Source: CAZQRW01 sp964596115
Lineage (GTDB): Bacteria; Hydrothermota; UBA3072; B12-G15
Assembly: GCA_964596115.1 (NCBI GenBank)
Contig: CAZQRW010000015.1
Span: forward strand, 1 to 35,816
Direction: 5' to 3'
Length of the DNA: 35,816 nucleotides
The translations under genes were made by a program, and so were the position numbers. Shown here piece after piece: positions 15,913 through 25,061 of the stretch. The stretch's first letter is position 1. Every line of letters begins with the position of its first letter. The notes beneath the pieces were generated by a model that saw nothing but the letters and a program-made list of their open reading frames with translations, searched no databases and was not told the DNA's origin.

Positions 15913-15941
15913 AATATATAAGTATTTTTGAATATTGTCAA
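15913..15941 (-). promoter_or_regulatory. sigma70-type promoter of the Hdr-fumarate reductase operon
   Basis: Minus strand: TTGACA (15941-15936), a 17-nt spacer, then TATATT (15918-15913). This is a perfect -35 and a 5/6 -10 at ideal spacing. Transcription would start about 15906, just before the hdrC ribosome-binding site, giving a very short leader. The preceding operon ends at 15979 with no strong terminator hairpin between, so read-through is also possible. Confidence 0.75.
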
Positions 15942-15978
15942 TAGAGAAATTTTTCACTACGTATAAAATCTATGAAAA

Positions 15979-16227
15979 TCATTCCTTATCTTCAAAAATT
16001 ATAACAACAGCTGTGATCTGGATAAGCAAAAAATCCGTCGTTTTTGTTGTCCCATCATTAAAATAAATTGTACAATCTGTAACAGGTAAAAACTCACTTT
16101 TTCTGGATGCAAAAGCAAGGTTATCTGATATTCTTGAGCCTTGCATAATATGGAGAAAACCATTAAGTCTATAATTTTTTGTGTAAATCCAGACCTTCAC
16201 CTTCTCTTTGTCAACTTTCATGTGCAT
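15979..16227 (-). CDS. small conserved beta-rich protein (DUF6812-like)
   Basis: Protein of 82 aa. AAGGAGG 6 nt before the ATG at 16227 supports the start, which lies 17 nt inside the end of ispG. The pattern VWIYTKNYRLNGFLHI, then RISDNLAF, FLPVTDC and a final hydrophobic strand resembles short DUF6812-like proteins: a beta barrel with a conserved LSD-type turn and an F-I-P-L-T-D-like strand. No catalytic residues are apparent. It is the last gene of the long rtcB-to-ispG operon. The role is unknown; the family call is by eye and only moderately sure. Confidence 0.6.
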   Translation of the reverse strand: MHMKVDKEKVKVWIYTKNYRLNGFLHIMQGSRISDNLAFASRKSEFLPVTDCTIYFNDGTTKTTDFLLIQITAVVIIFEDKE

Positions 16228-17284
16228 TTAAGTCCTCCTTTAAAAGTTTATCAAGTTCTTCCTTAAAGGTATTTATAAGGTCTTCTTCTTTGACATTCCT
16301 TACAATCTTCCCCTTTCGGAAGATAATGCCTGTATGAGTCCCACCTGCAATGCCAATATCTGCCTCTCTTGCTTCCCCTGGCCCATTCACAGAGCACCCA
16401 AGCACCGCCACTTTTATAGGCTTTTTAACATTTTGAAGAACGGCCCTAACTTCCTTGATTAATTTATCCATATCGATCTCTATCCTACCACAGGTGGGGC
16501 AGGAAATAATCTCCGGTCTTTCCATTCTGATATTCAACGCTTGAAGAATAGAATAAGCAGTATAAACCTCATAAACAGGATCCGCCGTCAAGGAAACCCT
16601 GATTGTATCACCAATACCTTCCTTTAATAGAAGTCCAATACCAAGAGTAGATTTAACAATCCCTTCTGGTATAGGGCCTGCCTCGGTAAGACCTATATGA
16701 AGTGGGTAGTCGTAATGGCTCGAAACGAGCTCGTTTGCCTTTATCAATGTATCCAGATCAGTGGATTTTACTGAAACAACAATATCAGTGAATTCCTCGT
16801 TTTCTAATATTTCTATCTCCCCTCTTACGCTCTCAAAAAGTGCCTCTGCAGTAGGCCCGCCGTATCTATCAAGAATTTTTCTATTTATAGAACCCGAATT
16901 TGCGCCCACTCTTATTGGAATATGATATTCCTTACAGGCCTCTACTACTTTTTTCACTTTCCGAGCTCCACCAATATTACCAGGGTTTATCCTTATTTTA
17001 TCCACACCGTTTCTAACTGCTTCAAGCGCAAGTTTATAATCAAAATGGATATCTGCAACAAGTGGAATTGTTATTTTTCTTTTAATTTCCTTAATTTTTT
17101 GGGCTGCCTCTATAGTTGGAACAGCAACTCTTACTATCTCACAACCCGCATCCTCAAGTCTATTTATTTGAGCAACAGTAGACCCTACATCCTCTGTTGG
17201 GGTATTTGTCATAGATTGAACCCTTATGGGTTCACCACCACCAATAAAAATATTACCAATTCTAATTTTTCTGGTTTTCTTCAT
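16211..17284 (-). CDS. ispG: (E)-4-hydroxy-3-methylbut-2-enyl-diphosphate synthase (IspG/GcpE)
   Basis: Enzyme of 357 aa in the MEP isoprenoid pathway, converting MEcPP to HMBPP with two electrons from ferredoxin or flavodoxin. The N-terminal TIM barrel opens with GGGEPIRVQSMTNTPTED and holds PLVADIHFD and RINPGNIG. The C-terminal domain carries the [4Fe-4S] ligands in ISCPTCGR and GCSVNGPGEA, plus the late Glu region. The length is that of the short bacterial form without an inserted domain. The start overlaps miaA by 23 nt. Presence of ispG indicates a bacterial isoprenoid route. Confidence 0.95.
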   Translation of the reverse strand: MKKTRKIRIGNIFIGGGEPIRVQSMTNTPTEDVGSTVAQINRLEDAGCEIVRVAVPTIEAAQKIKEIKRKITIPLVADIHFDYKLALEAVRNGVDKIRINPGNIGGARKVKKVVEACKEYHIPIRVGANSGSINRKILDRYGGPTAEALFESVRGEIEILENEEFTDIVVSVKSTDLDTLIKANELVSSHYDYPLHIGLTEAGPIPEGIVKSTLGIGLLLKEGIGDTIRVSLTADPVYEVYTAYSILQALNIRMERPEIISCPTCGRIEIDMDKLIKEVRAVLQNVKKPIKVAVLGCSVNGPGEAREADIGIAGGTHTGIIFRKGKIVRNVKEEDLINTFKEELDKLLKEDLNAHES

Positions 17285-18212
17285 TTCTAATCTTCTCTTC
17301 TAATGCCGTTATGAAGCGCTTAACAGAAGAATAATTAATATATTTAACACCCTTAAGCCCTCTAAAAAAAGTGTTCTGTCTTTTTATATATGCTTTTGTC
17401 TTTTTAAAAATAATCTCTTTCACTTCTTCCAATTTATACCTCCCCCTGATAAAATCAAGTACCTCTCTGTAACCTAAAGAAGTAAAACCATAGTCCTTTT
17501 CATTGTAACCCCTGTTTAAGAGCCCCCTAACCTCCTGTTCCCATCCGTTAATGAACATATCCTCGATCCTTTTCTTTATCCTATCTAACAATTTCTCCTT
17601 TTCAACCTTTAAACAATAGATGTCCAGTGGTATAGGTATCGTATGCTCTTTCTTTTTCCATTCAGAGATAGGTATTCCGGTCGAGAGGTAAACCTCTAAT
17701 GCCCTTGAAATGCGTTGTCTATCATTGGGATGAACTGTAGAAGCAGTTTCAGCATCTACTCTCTTTAGTTCTTTATATGCAAAATCTACACCCTTCTTTT
17801 CTATTTTCCTTCTTATATCTTCTCTAATATTTTCAGAAATCTCAGGCATTTTAAAAAGGCCTGACTGCAGGGAACGGATATATAACCCAGTACCTCCAAC
17901 GATTATTGGGATTTTCCCACTCTTTCTTATCTCTCTAATAATATTTAATGTATTCCTGTAAAATTCAAAGGCAGAAAATCTTTCATCTGGTTTTATAACA
18001 TCTATTAAATGATGGGGAACGATTTTTCTCTCTCGCAGTGTGGGCTTTGCAGTGCCTATATCCATATATTTATAAATCTGCCTTGAATCAGCAGATATAA
18101 CTTCTATTGGATATTTATCCATTTCTTCGATAATAAGGAATGTTTTCCCGCTTCCTGTCGGGCCTATTAAGGTTAAAATTCTATCTTCTTCTAAATCTCT
18201 TCTCAAGTTCAT
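17262..18212 (-). CDS. miaA: tRNA dimethylallyltransferase (MiaA)
   Basis: Enzyme of 316 aa that transfers a dimethylallyl group to A37 of tRNAs reading UNN codons. The P-loop is GPTGSGKT (17-24), followed by ISADSRQIYKYMDIGTAKP (substrate-binding Asp at 42) and IIVGGTGLYIRSL. Motifs near the C-terminus are TSLGYREV and TKAYIKRQNTFFRG, the tRNA-binding part. It overlaps mutL by 32 nt and ispG by 23 nt. No separate ribosome-binding site is seen, so translation is probably coupled to mutL. ispG next door contributes to the precursor of the dimethylallyl donor. mutL-miaA pairs are common in bacteria. Confidence 0.96.
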   Translation of the reverse strand: MNLRRDLEEDRILTLIGPTGSGKTFLIIEEMDKYPIEVISADSRQIYKYMDIGTAKPTLRERKIVPHHLIDVIKPDERFSAFEFYRNTLNIIREIRKSGKIPIIVGGTGLYIRSLQSGLFKMPEISENIREDIRRKIEKKGVDFAYKELKRVDAETASTVHPNDRQRISRALEVYLSTGIPISEWKKKEHTIPIPLDIYCLKVEKEKLLDRIKKRIEDMFINGWEQEVRGLLNRGYNEKDYGFTSLGYREVLDFIRGRYKLEEVKEIIFKKTKAYIKRQNTFFRGLKGVKYINYSSVKRFITALEEKIRNEENQKN

Positions 18213-19755
18213 TTATTGTTATGTCTATTAGAGTAGGACGCCCATGAGGGCAGGTATATGGATGTTCTGTTGAAAATAACTGTTCAATAAGATTAACCAT
18301 TTCTTCAGTAGAAAGCACATCACCCTGTTTTATTGCAGAGTGGCAGGCAATAGACTTCAGAATCTCATCCAATCCAGGAACTTTCTTCTTACTAATCTCC
18401 TCTATAATTGCCCTTATATCTGTTTCAGTAATTGATTCTATAATAGCTGGTATCCCTTCCCATATCACCGTGTTTCCACTCAATATCTTAAATTTGAATC
18501 CGTATCTTTCTAATACGTTCTTTATTTCTTTTAATTTTTCTATTTCAATAGTGGTGAAGGTAACCTGAATAGGAAATAGTAATGATTGAGAGGGAAAGGA
18601 TGCTTCTCTTTGTAACTGTTCATACAGAATCCTTTCATGGGCTGCGTGTTGGTCAACCAATACCAATCCATTTTTAGTTTCAGCAACTACATAAGAATTA
18701 TGAATCTGCCATACCTTTTCATTATAGGCCGAACCAAATAAGGAACCCTCTTCAACAGGTGATAGCTCAACCCTGTAAAAACCCCGTTCGCCAATAGATT
18801 GTTCAATGGCACTTGCAAGGAGAGAGAATATCCTGTGTTCGTCAAGAAAAAAAACCTCCTTTTTTTGAGGATGAACATTTAAATCAATTAAATAGGGTTC
18901 GATTTCTATGAATATTATGAAGGAAGGTTTATCCCCAACAGGCAGATTATAATAATCCTGTATAAATTTGAAGATTCCGCTATGCCATACACTTCTCTTA
19001 TTTACAAAAAGATAGTTTCTCTTTAAAGGCAAAACAGTGGGTTTCTGCAAGTATCCATGAATTTTTATCTCGTTCCCAGAGACCTCGAATGCAATCATAT
19101 TATCAAAAAAATCCTCTCCAAAGAGTTCAACGAGCCTTTCCTCAAGGCTCCCAGGAGCGAGATTGATAACACTGTTATTGTTATGTGTAAGTTCCAAAGA
19201 AATCCCAGGAAATGCAAGCGCAAATGGTATCACCTCTCTCTTTATACTTCTGAACTCTGCATTGGATGAATGCAGAAATTTCCTTCGTGAGGGAAAATTA
19301 AAAAATAAGTTTCGCACAGCAATTGTTGTACCTGCCTGTCGCTGGTAATCCCTCTCCTCTTTTATTTCTCCACCTATAACCTTTATCATTTTTCCTACAT
19401 CTTCATCCTTATGTCTGGAAAGAATTTCCATCGTTGAAACCGCCGAAATGCTAGCAAGTGCTTCTCCTCTAAATCCCATAGTTGTAATTCTACCGAGATC
19501 TGATTTGGTTTCTATCTTGCTTGTAGTATACCGTTGAATAACAAGTGGCAAATCCTCTTTGTAAATGCCGCATCCATTATCCGCCACCTTTATGAGAGAC
19601 TTTCCTCCATTCTCAACATCTATAATTATCCTGGAGGCTTCGGCATCGATGGAGTTTTCGATTAATTCTTTCACAACAGAAGATGGTCTCTCAATAACCT
19701 CACCTGCTGCTATTGTTTTTCTAACATCCTCTGAAAGAAAATGTATTTTATTCAT
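18181..19755 (-). CDS. mutL: DNA mismatch repair protein MutL, endonuclease type
   Basis: Protein of 524 aa. The GHKL ATPase region has AAGEVIERPSSVVKELIENSIDA (E30 and N34 for ATP/Mg), DNGCGI and TTMGFRGEALASI. The C-terminal region carries DQHAAHERILYE, matching the DQHA(x)2E(x)4E endonuclease motif, then ACHSAIKQGD and CPHGRP, the other metal-site motifs. It is therefore a nicking MutL like those of MutH-less bacteria, not the E. coli type. It is somewhat short; the linker between domains is reduced. No mutS is in the window. The start overlaps the EAL gene end by 8 nt and the end overlaps miaA by 32 nt. Confidence 0.96.
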   Translation of the reverse strand: MNKIHFLSEDVRKTIAAGEVIERPSSVVKELIENSIDAEASRIIIDVENGGKSLIKVADNGCGIYKEDLPLVIQRYTTSKIETKSDLGRITTMGFRGEALASISAVSTMEILSRHKDEDVGKMIKVIGGEIKEERDYQRQAGTTIAVRNLFFNFPSRRKFLHSSNAEFRSIKREVIPFALAFPGISLELTHNNNSVINLAPGSLEERLVELFGEDFFDNMIAFEVSGNEIKIHGYLQKPTVLPLKRNYLFVNKRSVWHSGIFKFIQDYYNLPVGDKPSFIIFIEIEPYLIDLNVHPQKKEVFFLDEHRIFSLLASAIEQSIGERGFYRVELSPVEEGSLFGSAYNEKVWQIHNSYVVAETKNGLVLVDQHAAHERILYEQLQREASFPSQSLLFPIQVTFTTIEIEKLKEIKNVLERYGFKFKILSGNTVIWEGIPAIIESITETDIRAIIEEISKKKVPGLDEILKSIACHSAIKQGDVLSTEEMVNLIEQLFSTEHPYTCPHGRPTLIDITINELEKRFRRR

Positions 19756-21031
19756 TAACTCTGTTCAATTCAACACTCAATGGGGGTTTTTTAGGTAGGG
19801 CAAAGAGAAAACCCTGTCCATACTTAACACCAAGGGATTTTAACGTTTTATATTCTCTAATGCTCTCAATTCCTTCAGCTATAACAGTAGCATTTATTTT
19901 TTCCGAAAAAGGGACAAGGGTTTCAACAATTGCCTTCTTTATATTATTAAATTCTATGCCTTTCACTAAAGCCATATCGTATTTTATAAAATCTGGATTT
20001 ATCTCAGCCACGGTGTGTAAAGAAGAATATCCGGTTCCCATATCATCGATCCCTATCCTAAACCCTTTTTTTCTCATTTTATCAAGTGCATCCTTAAAGG
20101 ATGAAAAGTCAATTATTCCAACTCTTTCAGTAATTTCAAAAACTATATTCTCTGGTAATAAACCTTTAGAATTCACATATTCAAGAAACATATCTGAGGT
20201 TAGCTCAGAATCATACACGCTTCTTGGTGAAAGATTAATAAATAACAAATAATTATCAAGCTTGGTATAGTTTTGAACTGCATTTTTTCTACATTGTCTT
20301 TCGAGATCGTATATTACATCTGTATTTAAGGCAAAATTAAAAAGATACTCTGAGGAATGGAACAACTTTGAATTTTTTACTCTCGATAGGGCTTCAAATC
20401 CTAAAATATTGTATGAACGTAAGCTAACGATTGGCTGAAAATATGTGAGGAGCATATTATTTTTTACGATCCATTCAATTTCTCTTACTTTTTTCTTCCT
20501 TGTAGCTTCTTCAAATTGAAGTGCATCTTTAATTGCTTCAACAATATTATAGAATAGTTGTCGTTCAAATCTACTGATAGGGTTATACACAATAATAGAT
20601 TTTCCAATTCTATAGGGACTTTCAATATTCTTTATTAATGGTTCATTCTGGATTATTTCCTTTACTTTTCCATTAATCTCTTCATAATAATAATCCATCG
20701 ATGTATTAAAAAATTTTCCGGATAGCGGGATTATTATTAACGTAGCTCCAAAATTAGGCCCTGCAGAGGTTAATATCGTTCCTTCTGGTAATATTTTCTT
20801 TAGTACAGCAGTTATCTTGACAAGCAATCTATCGAAATTTTCCCATCCTATAGTTCTTTCAACTACTTCCATAAAAGAAAAAAATATTATTTCTGCCTTT
20901 CCACTTTCCATAACAATAGGTCTAATATTTTCAATCTCTTTCCCAATAAAAGGTAAGCCTGTAATAGTATCATAAATAACACTTCTATTTTTAAGCCATT
21001 TTAAATAGTAATCATTATCCTTTGCCATCAT
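19748..21031 (-). CDS. EAL-domain c-di-GMP phosphodiesterase with degenerate GGDEF-like N-terminus
   Basis: Protein of 427 aa. Residues about 190-420 form an EAL domain with every expected catalytic residue: Q199 (YFQP), E213 (FEALSR), N266 (INLSP), E299 (FEITE), D329-D330 (GIDDMGTG), K350, E386 (AEGIE) and Q406. Hydrolysis of c-di-GMP is therefore likely. The first 180 residues start with DTITGLPF, which resembles the DxLTGL opening of GGDEF domains. The later stretch around GPNFGATLII lacks GGDEF itself, so this is probably an inactive regulatory domain. There are no membrane segments. It follows the response regulator with a 4-nt overlap and is the natural output of that kinase/regulator pair. 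Confidence 0.9.
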   Translation of the reverse strand: MMAKDNDYYLKWLKNRSVIYDTITGLPFIGKEIENIRPIVMESGKAEIIFFSFMEVVERTIGWENFDRLLVKITAVLKKILPEGTILTSAGPNFGATLIIIPLSGKFFNTSMDYYYEEINGKVKEIIQNEPLIKNIESPYRIGKSIIVYNPISRFERQLFYNIVEAIKDALQFEEATRKKKVREIEWIVKNNMLLTYFQPIVSLRSYNILGFEALSRVKNSKLFHSSEYLFNFALNTDVIYDLERQCRKNAVQNYTKLDNYLLFINLSPRSVYDSELTSDMFLEYVNSKGLLPENIVFEITERVGIIDFSSFKDALDKMRKKGFRIGIDDMGTGYSSLHTVAEINPDFIKYDMALVKGIEFNNIKKAIVETLVPFSEKINATVIAEGIESIREYKTLKSLGVKYGQGFLFALPKKPPLSVELNRVNE

Positions 21032-21393
21032 TCACCTAAAATCGCCTTTACCCTTTTTATTAATTTTTCATGGGTAAATGGTTTCGAAATGTAGTCAATT
21101 GCCCCACCCTGCAATCCGAGAATTTTATCCCTAATTTCCGTTTTACAGGTCACTATAATTACAGGAATCTTGGAAAGACGTTCATCTGATTTAAGTAATT
21201 TTAGAAATTCCAGGCCACTCATCCCCTGAAGCCTCAAGTCCAATAATATTAAATCCGGAATATTATGCTCCATAAGGCTAATGGCACTTTCTCCACTACT
21301 CACTGGTATTATCTTATAGCCTTCATTACTCAAGACCTCTGTCATAAAATCAAGTATGTCTTCCTCATCATCTATTATTAATATGGATTTCAT
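21028..21393 (-). CDS. stand-alone CheY-like response regulator
   Basis: Receiver domain only, 121 aa. Acidic pocket D8-D9 (IIDDEED), phosphoacceptor D52 (LLDLRL), switch residue T82 (VTCKT) and K104 (SKPF) are all present. With no DNA-binding output it should act by protein contact. The gene stands between the histidine kinase and the EAL gene, with 4-nt overlaps on each side (the kinase end at 21390 and the EAL start at 21031). Its partners are probably those two proteins. GGAGGAAGG precedes the ATG. Confidence 0.93.
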   Translation of the reverse strand: MKSILIIDDEEDILDFMTEVLSNEGYKIIPVSSGESAISLMEHNIPDLILLDLRLQGMSGLEFLKLLKSDERLSKIPVIIVTCKTEIRDKILGLQGGAIDYISKPFTHEKLIKRVKAILGE

Positions 21394-22787
21394 CCTTCCT
21401 CCGATTTTAATAAGCTAATTGTGAAAAAAACCTTTGTGCCCTTGTTTAAACTACTTTCAATCCATATTTTTCCATTGTGTTTTTCTATTATTTCGTATGT
21501 AATTGACAATCCAAGACCCACCCCTTTTGATTTATCAGTGGCCCTTGTAAACTTGTCAAATACAACACCTAACTTCTCATCTGGTATTCCAATACCTGTA
21601 TCTTCGACATTTACTACACACCTATCGTTATCTACCTTACATCCTACCTTGATATAGCCATTATCAGTGTATTTTAAGGCATTGTCAAGTATATTCTCTA
21701 AGACGATTCTTATTTCCCTCCTATTACCAATCACCGGTACAGGAATTTCTTCTGTATCTTTTATGAGTGTAAGACCTTTGGACTGGATTCTTTCTTTAAA
21801 ATCCAAAAGAACTTCATCAATTAATACATTAATCGAGAAGGGTAAAAATTTTTGGTTATGTCCCTCTTTAAGAGAGGAAACATCAATTAATTTTTCTATC
21901 CTATCTTCCAGTCGAGCTAAATTGCGGAGTACTATTTGCAGATATTTCTTTACCTTCTCTGGTGTCCTTTTTACCCTCCCTGATAATATGTACTCAACGT
22001 ATCCTTTACTTGCAGTTAATGGCGTTTTCAATTCGTGTGTAACGTTTGCAAGGAACTCATCTTTTATTTTGTTGCTCTTTTCTAATTTTCTCAGGGACTT
22101 TTTTAATTCTACAAATGTATTATTAAGAAAATTCGAGAACTCCCCAATCTCAGTATCATTATCCAGCCTCAAGTCTACATCCTTACCCTGTTTAATTAAC
22201 TTAATCCTTTCGTATAATGAAGTTATCGGAGAGGCAAAAATATTAGAAAGTTGAATAGCCATCACAAATAAGATTCCAAAGGAGACCAGCAATCCAAAAA
22301 TTAAAGTCAAGAAGAGCCTTCTCATTTCTCTTTTCATCTCAAAGGTTTTTATAAGGAATTGATACGTATATTTATGCGTGACTCCATTTTTGAGGTATGG
22401 ATAAGCAATGTCAAGATAATTTGCTTTCAGGTTATATACAGGTATTGAAGAATGAAGTCTCGATGTCAGCCCAAGATTATCATTCTTGGTAGGAATATTA
22501 AAAAATGGATTGGTATCAAATAATAATTTACCTTCGCTATCATAGACTACTATTTTTAAAAAATCATCCCTGTCAACATTCCGCAAAAAATGAGAAAGCT
22601 GCTGATATGCAACAGCATCAGAAAGCGAAGGTTCAATTCTACTCCCTGTTAATTTGACTATTGCACTTGTTAAGGATAGATTTATACCTATAAAATTGTA
22701 CTTAAGATAACGCATAACTATAGTGTAAAAAAGAGCAAAAATGATTATTAGCACTGAAAGATTTGTAAAAAAAATTGAATTGAACAT
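21390..22787 (-). CDS. membrane sensor histidine kinase
   Basis: Protein of 465 aa from the ATG at 22787, which has GAGGAA a few bases upstream. A TTG at 22820 would add 11 residues but has no better site. Membrane segment 1 spans about 8-27. An extracytoplasmic sensor region of about 130 residues follows, then membrane segment 2 (LTLIFGLLVSFGILFVMAI). After these come a HAMP linker, a HisKA dimerisation helix with ANVTHELKTPL (phospho-His), and an HATPase domain with NILDNALKYT (N box), DTGIGIP (G1) and GVGLGLSI (G2). It phosphorylates the adjacent response regulator. The sensed signal is unknown; the sensor region resembles no domain I can name. Confidence 0.92.
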   Translation of the reverse strand: MFNSIFFTNLSVLIIIFALFYTIVMRYLKYNFIGINLSLTSAIVKLTGSRIEPSLSDAVAYQQLSHFLRNVDRDDFLKIVVYDSEGKLLFDTNPFFNIPTKNDNLGLTSRLHSSIPVYNLKANYLDIAYPYLKNGVTHKYTYQFLIKTFEMKREMRRLFLTLIFGLLVSFGILFVMAIQLSNIFASPITSLYERIKLIKQGKDVDLRLDNDTEIGEFSNFLNNTFVELKKSLRKLEKSNKIKDEFLANVTHELKTPLTASKGYVEYILSGRVKRTPEKVKKYLQIVLRNLARLEDRIEKLIDVSSLKEGHNQKFLPFSINVLIDEVLLDFKERIQSKGLTLIKDTEEIPVPVIGNRREIRIVLENILDNALKYTDNGYIKVGCKVDNDRCVVNVEDTGIGIPDEKLGVVFDKFTRATDKSKGVGLGLSITYEIIEKHNGKIWIESSLNKGTKVFFTISLLKSEEG

Positions 22788-22812
22788 TGTTTTCCTCAGA
22801 CTCAATAATTTT

Positions 22813-23568
22813 CTACTCAATTATCAATTCCATTCCATCATTAGCAGCAATGATTTCTGTTCCCATTTCTTCACTGAGTTTTTTTGCAAGTTCCCACGGT
22901 TTAGCCTTCACTATAGACATACCAAAATGGGTAAGAATCGTTTTCTTTGGTTTATATACGGACAGAAACATTTTTACATCAGGTATAGAGAGATGCTTTA
23001 TGTTTCTCTTTTCAAGGAAAACAACATTCATAATGACATTTTCGCCATTGAAAATTTTGGGCAAATCTGAAAAATAATATGTGTCAGAAATCAAAGAAAG
23101 AATTTTCCTATCGGATTCATATAAATTCAAACCGTATGTCTCCACCGGGTGATCGAGTTTTGAGGTTTCGAAGTACACACCATTGACAATATCGTATTTT
23201 TTATTTTCCTCAAGTAATATTATCTCTTTTAAGAAACCTCTTAGATATCCAAGAACAACAGGGTCATTATAAATAGCATCTGAAGGCACAAAAAGGGTGC
23301 CTCTCCTATGAAATCCACCCATTGTCATTGCTTCAATGATGGTGTTTATATCGGCAGAATGATCGAGATGCCGATGGGTAAGGATAAGATAATCGATCTT
23401 TTCTGGATTTAATTTTCTTTTGCTTTTTACAATTCTGACAAGACTCCCAGGCCCTGGATCAATAAGTATAGTTTTGTTTGCAGATTCTATCCATAATCCA
23501 CCAGATGCCCTGATCTGTTTGAATACTACAAATCTACCCCCTGCAGTGCCAAGAAATATTAACCTCAT
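22813..23568 (-). CDS. MBL-fold metallo-hydrolase
   Basis: Protein of 251 aa with the metallo-beta-lactamase fold. The metal motif is THRHLDHSAD (H65, H67, D69, H70). A second acidic ligand is in LISDTYYF, and the late His is in ILTHFGMS. The opening LIFLGTAGGRF and ILIDPGPGSLVRI are of the RNase Z/PhnP-like branch, so a phosphodiester or cyclic nucleotide substrate is possible. The gene begins 3 nt after rtcB, which suggests a link to RNA-end processing; that link is inference. Confidence 0.85.
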   Translation of the reverse strand: MRLIFLGTAGGRFVVFKQIRASGGLWIESANKTILIDPGPGSLVRIVKSKRKLNPEKIDYLILTHRHLDHSADINTIIEAMTMGGFHRRGTLFVPSDAIYNDPVVLGYLRGFLKEIILLEENKKYDIVNGVYFETSKLDHPVETYGLNLYESDRKILSLISDTYYFSDLPKIFNGENVIMNVVFLEKRNIKHLSIPDVKMFLSVYKPKKTILTHFGMSIVKAKPWELAKKLSEEMGTEIIAANDGMELIIE

Positions 23569-23571
23569 TCA

Positions 23572-25014
23572 TTATCCCTTCACAACACCAATGGGTCTTA
23601 ACCGAACAATTTTTTCACTCAAGCCAACTTTTTCAACAACTTCAACCACTTCCTCTATATCCTTGTATGCCTCTGGTACCTCTTCTCTCAAAGTAGTAAT
23701 AGACTTAGCCCTTGCATAGACCCCCTTATTTTTTAGTTCATTTGAGATTTTTCTTCCAGCAGTAACCTTAAGTGCTTTTCTCCTTGACAGAACCCTTCCA
23801 GCGCCATGACATGTAGAACCAAAGGTTTCCTTCATAGAGTCTTTTTTGCCAATAAGAATATAGGAATAACTCCCCATATCACCTGGTATAATGACCGGTT
23901 GGCCTATATCCCTATAAATATCAGGAAGAGCAGAATGACCAGCAGGAAAGGCACGTGTTGCTCCTTTCCTGTGCACACACAGGAGTTTTTCTTTGCCATC
24001 AACCATATGTTTTTCGAATTTTGCAGTATTGTGAGTAATATCATAAATCAATTCCATTCCAAGTGATTCTGGCGATTTTTTCAATACCTCTGAAAAGCTC
24101 TCCCGAACCCAGTGCATTATCATTTGTCTATTTACCCAGGCAAAATTTGCACCTGCCTTCATTGCAGAAATATAATCCCTCCCCTCTGGAGATTTTATAG
24201 GTACAGATGCAAGTTCTCTATCTGGTACCGTTATCCCATACCTTGACATTACATTTTGTATCTTATGTATATAATCACTGCATATTTGATGCCCAAAACC
24301 CCTTGATCCCGTATGGATCATAATCATTATCTGATTCTTCTCTATGCCAAGTCTTTGTGCAATTTTAACATTATATATACTGTCAACAACTTGAATCTCA
24401 AGAAAGTGATTTCCAGCTCCAAGGGTGCCCAGTTGGGGCATCCCCCTCTCAACCGCCCTTTGAGAAACCTTATCTGGATTTGCCCCCTCCATACACCCAG
24501 AATCTTCAATTCGTTCTATATCATCATCCCAACCAAAGCCTCTTTTTACAGCCCACTTTGCCCCCTCTACCATAACCCTATTTAACTCATGCCTACTTAA
24601 CTTGATCTTCCCTGTGGATCCTACACCGCAGGGAACATTTGTGTAAATTCTATCAATCAAATTTTTAATATATGGTTTAATATCATCGTAAAACATATTG
24701 GTTTTCAAAGACCTAACGCCACAATTTATATCATATCCAACACCTCCTGGAGAGATAACACCATCGTCTACATCCATTGCAGCCACTCCTCCAATAGGGA
24801 AACCATATCCCCAATGTATATCAGGCATTGCAAGAGAATATCTCTGGATCCCCGGAAGGTATGCGACATTCATTACTTGCTTATATGTTTCTTCGTGTTT
24901 TATATGTCTTATCATATTCTCGGAGGCAAAAATAATACCAGGAACCCTCATCCCTCCTTGTTTGGGAATCATAAATTTGTAATCTGACAATTTCTTTAGC
25001 GTTATTTCAGGCAT
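23572..25014 (-). CDS. rtcB: RNA-splicing ligase RtcB
   Basis: Ligase of 480 aa that joins RNA 3'-phosphate or 2',3'-cyclic phosphate ends to 5'-OH ends using GTP and Mn2+. Metal and guanylate sites are visible: GYDINCGVR (Cys ligand), GAGNHFLEIQ, HTGSRGFGHQ and GSTCHGAGRVLSRRKA, where the His is guanylylated. The length is that of the intein-free enzyme. The start ATG has AAAGGGG upstream. It heads a nine-gene run of closely spaced or overlapping genes reaching to 15979. No archease gene, its usual activator, is present in the window. The role could be tRNA repair or mRNA repair under stress. Confidence 0.96.
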   Translation of the reverse strand: MPEITLKKLSDYKFMIPKQGGMRVPGIIFASENMIRHIKHEETYKQVMNVAYLPGIQRYSLAMPDIHWGYGFPIGGVAAMDVDDGVISPGGVGYDINCGVRSLKTNMFYDDIKPYIKNLIDRIYTNVPCGVGSTGKIKLSRHELNRVMVEGAKWAVKRGFGWDDDIERIEDSGCMEGANPDKVSQRAVERGMPQLGTLGAGNHFLEIQVVDSIYNVKIAQRLGIEKNQIMIMIHTGSRGFGHQICSDYIHKIQNVMSRYGITVPDRELASVPIKSPEGRDYISAMKAGANFAWVNRQMIMHWVRESFSEVLKKSPESLGMELIYDITHNTAKFEKHMVDGKEKLLCVHRKGATRAFPAGHSALPDIYRDIGQPVIIPGDMGSYSYILIGKKDSMKETFGSTCHGAGRVLSRRKALKVTAGRKISNELKNKGVYARAKSITTLREEVPEAYKDIEEVVEVVEKVGLSEKIVRLRPIGVVKG

Positions 25015-25033
25015 ATTTTCCCCTTTCTAACTT

Positions 25034-25061
25034 ATCTTAAGATTATAAAATAAAAAGTCAA
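25034..25061 (-). promoter_or_regulatory. probable promoter of the rtcB-to-ispG operon
   Basis: Minus strand: TTGACT (25061-25056), a 16-nt spacer, then TAAGAT (25039-25034). These are 5/6 and 4/6 matches to the sigma70 hexamers. A better-looking TATAAT overlaps the spacer but is too close to the -35. Transcription would start about 25027, just before the ribosome-binding site of rtcB. Confidence 0.45.

Noticed and set aside
21667..22254. A 195-codon plus-strand frame opposite the histidine kinase, and similar long antisense frames at 3754-4200, 12519-12920 and 19860-20252.
   Set aside because: Each lies wholly opposite a well-supported gene with family motifs. None has a ribosome-binding site or recognisable product.
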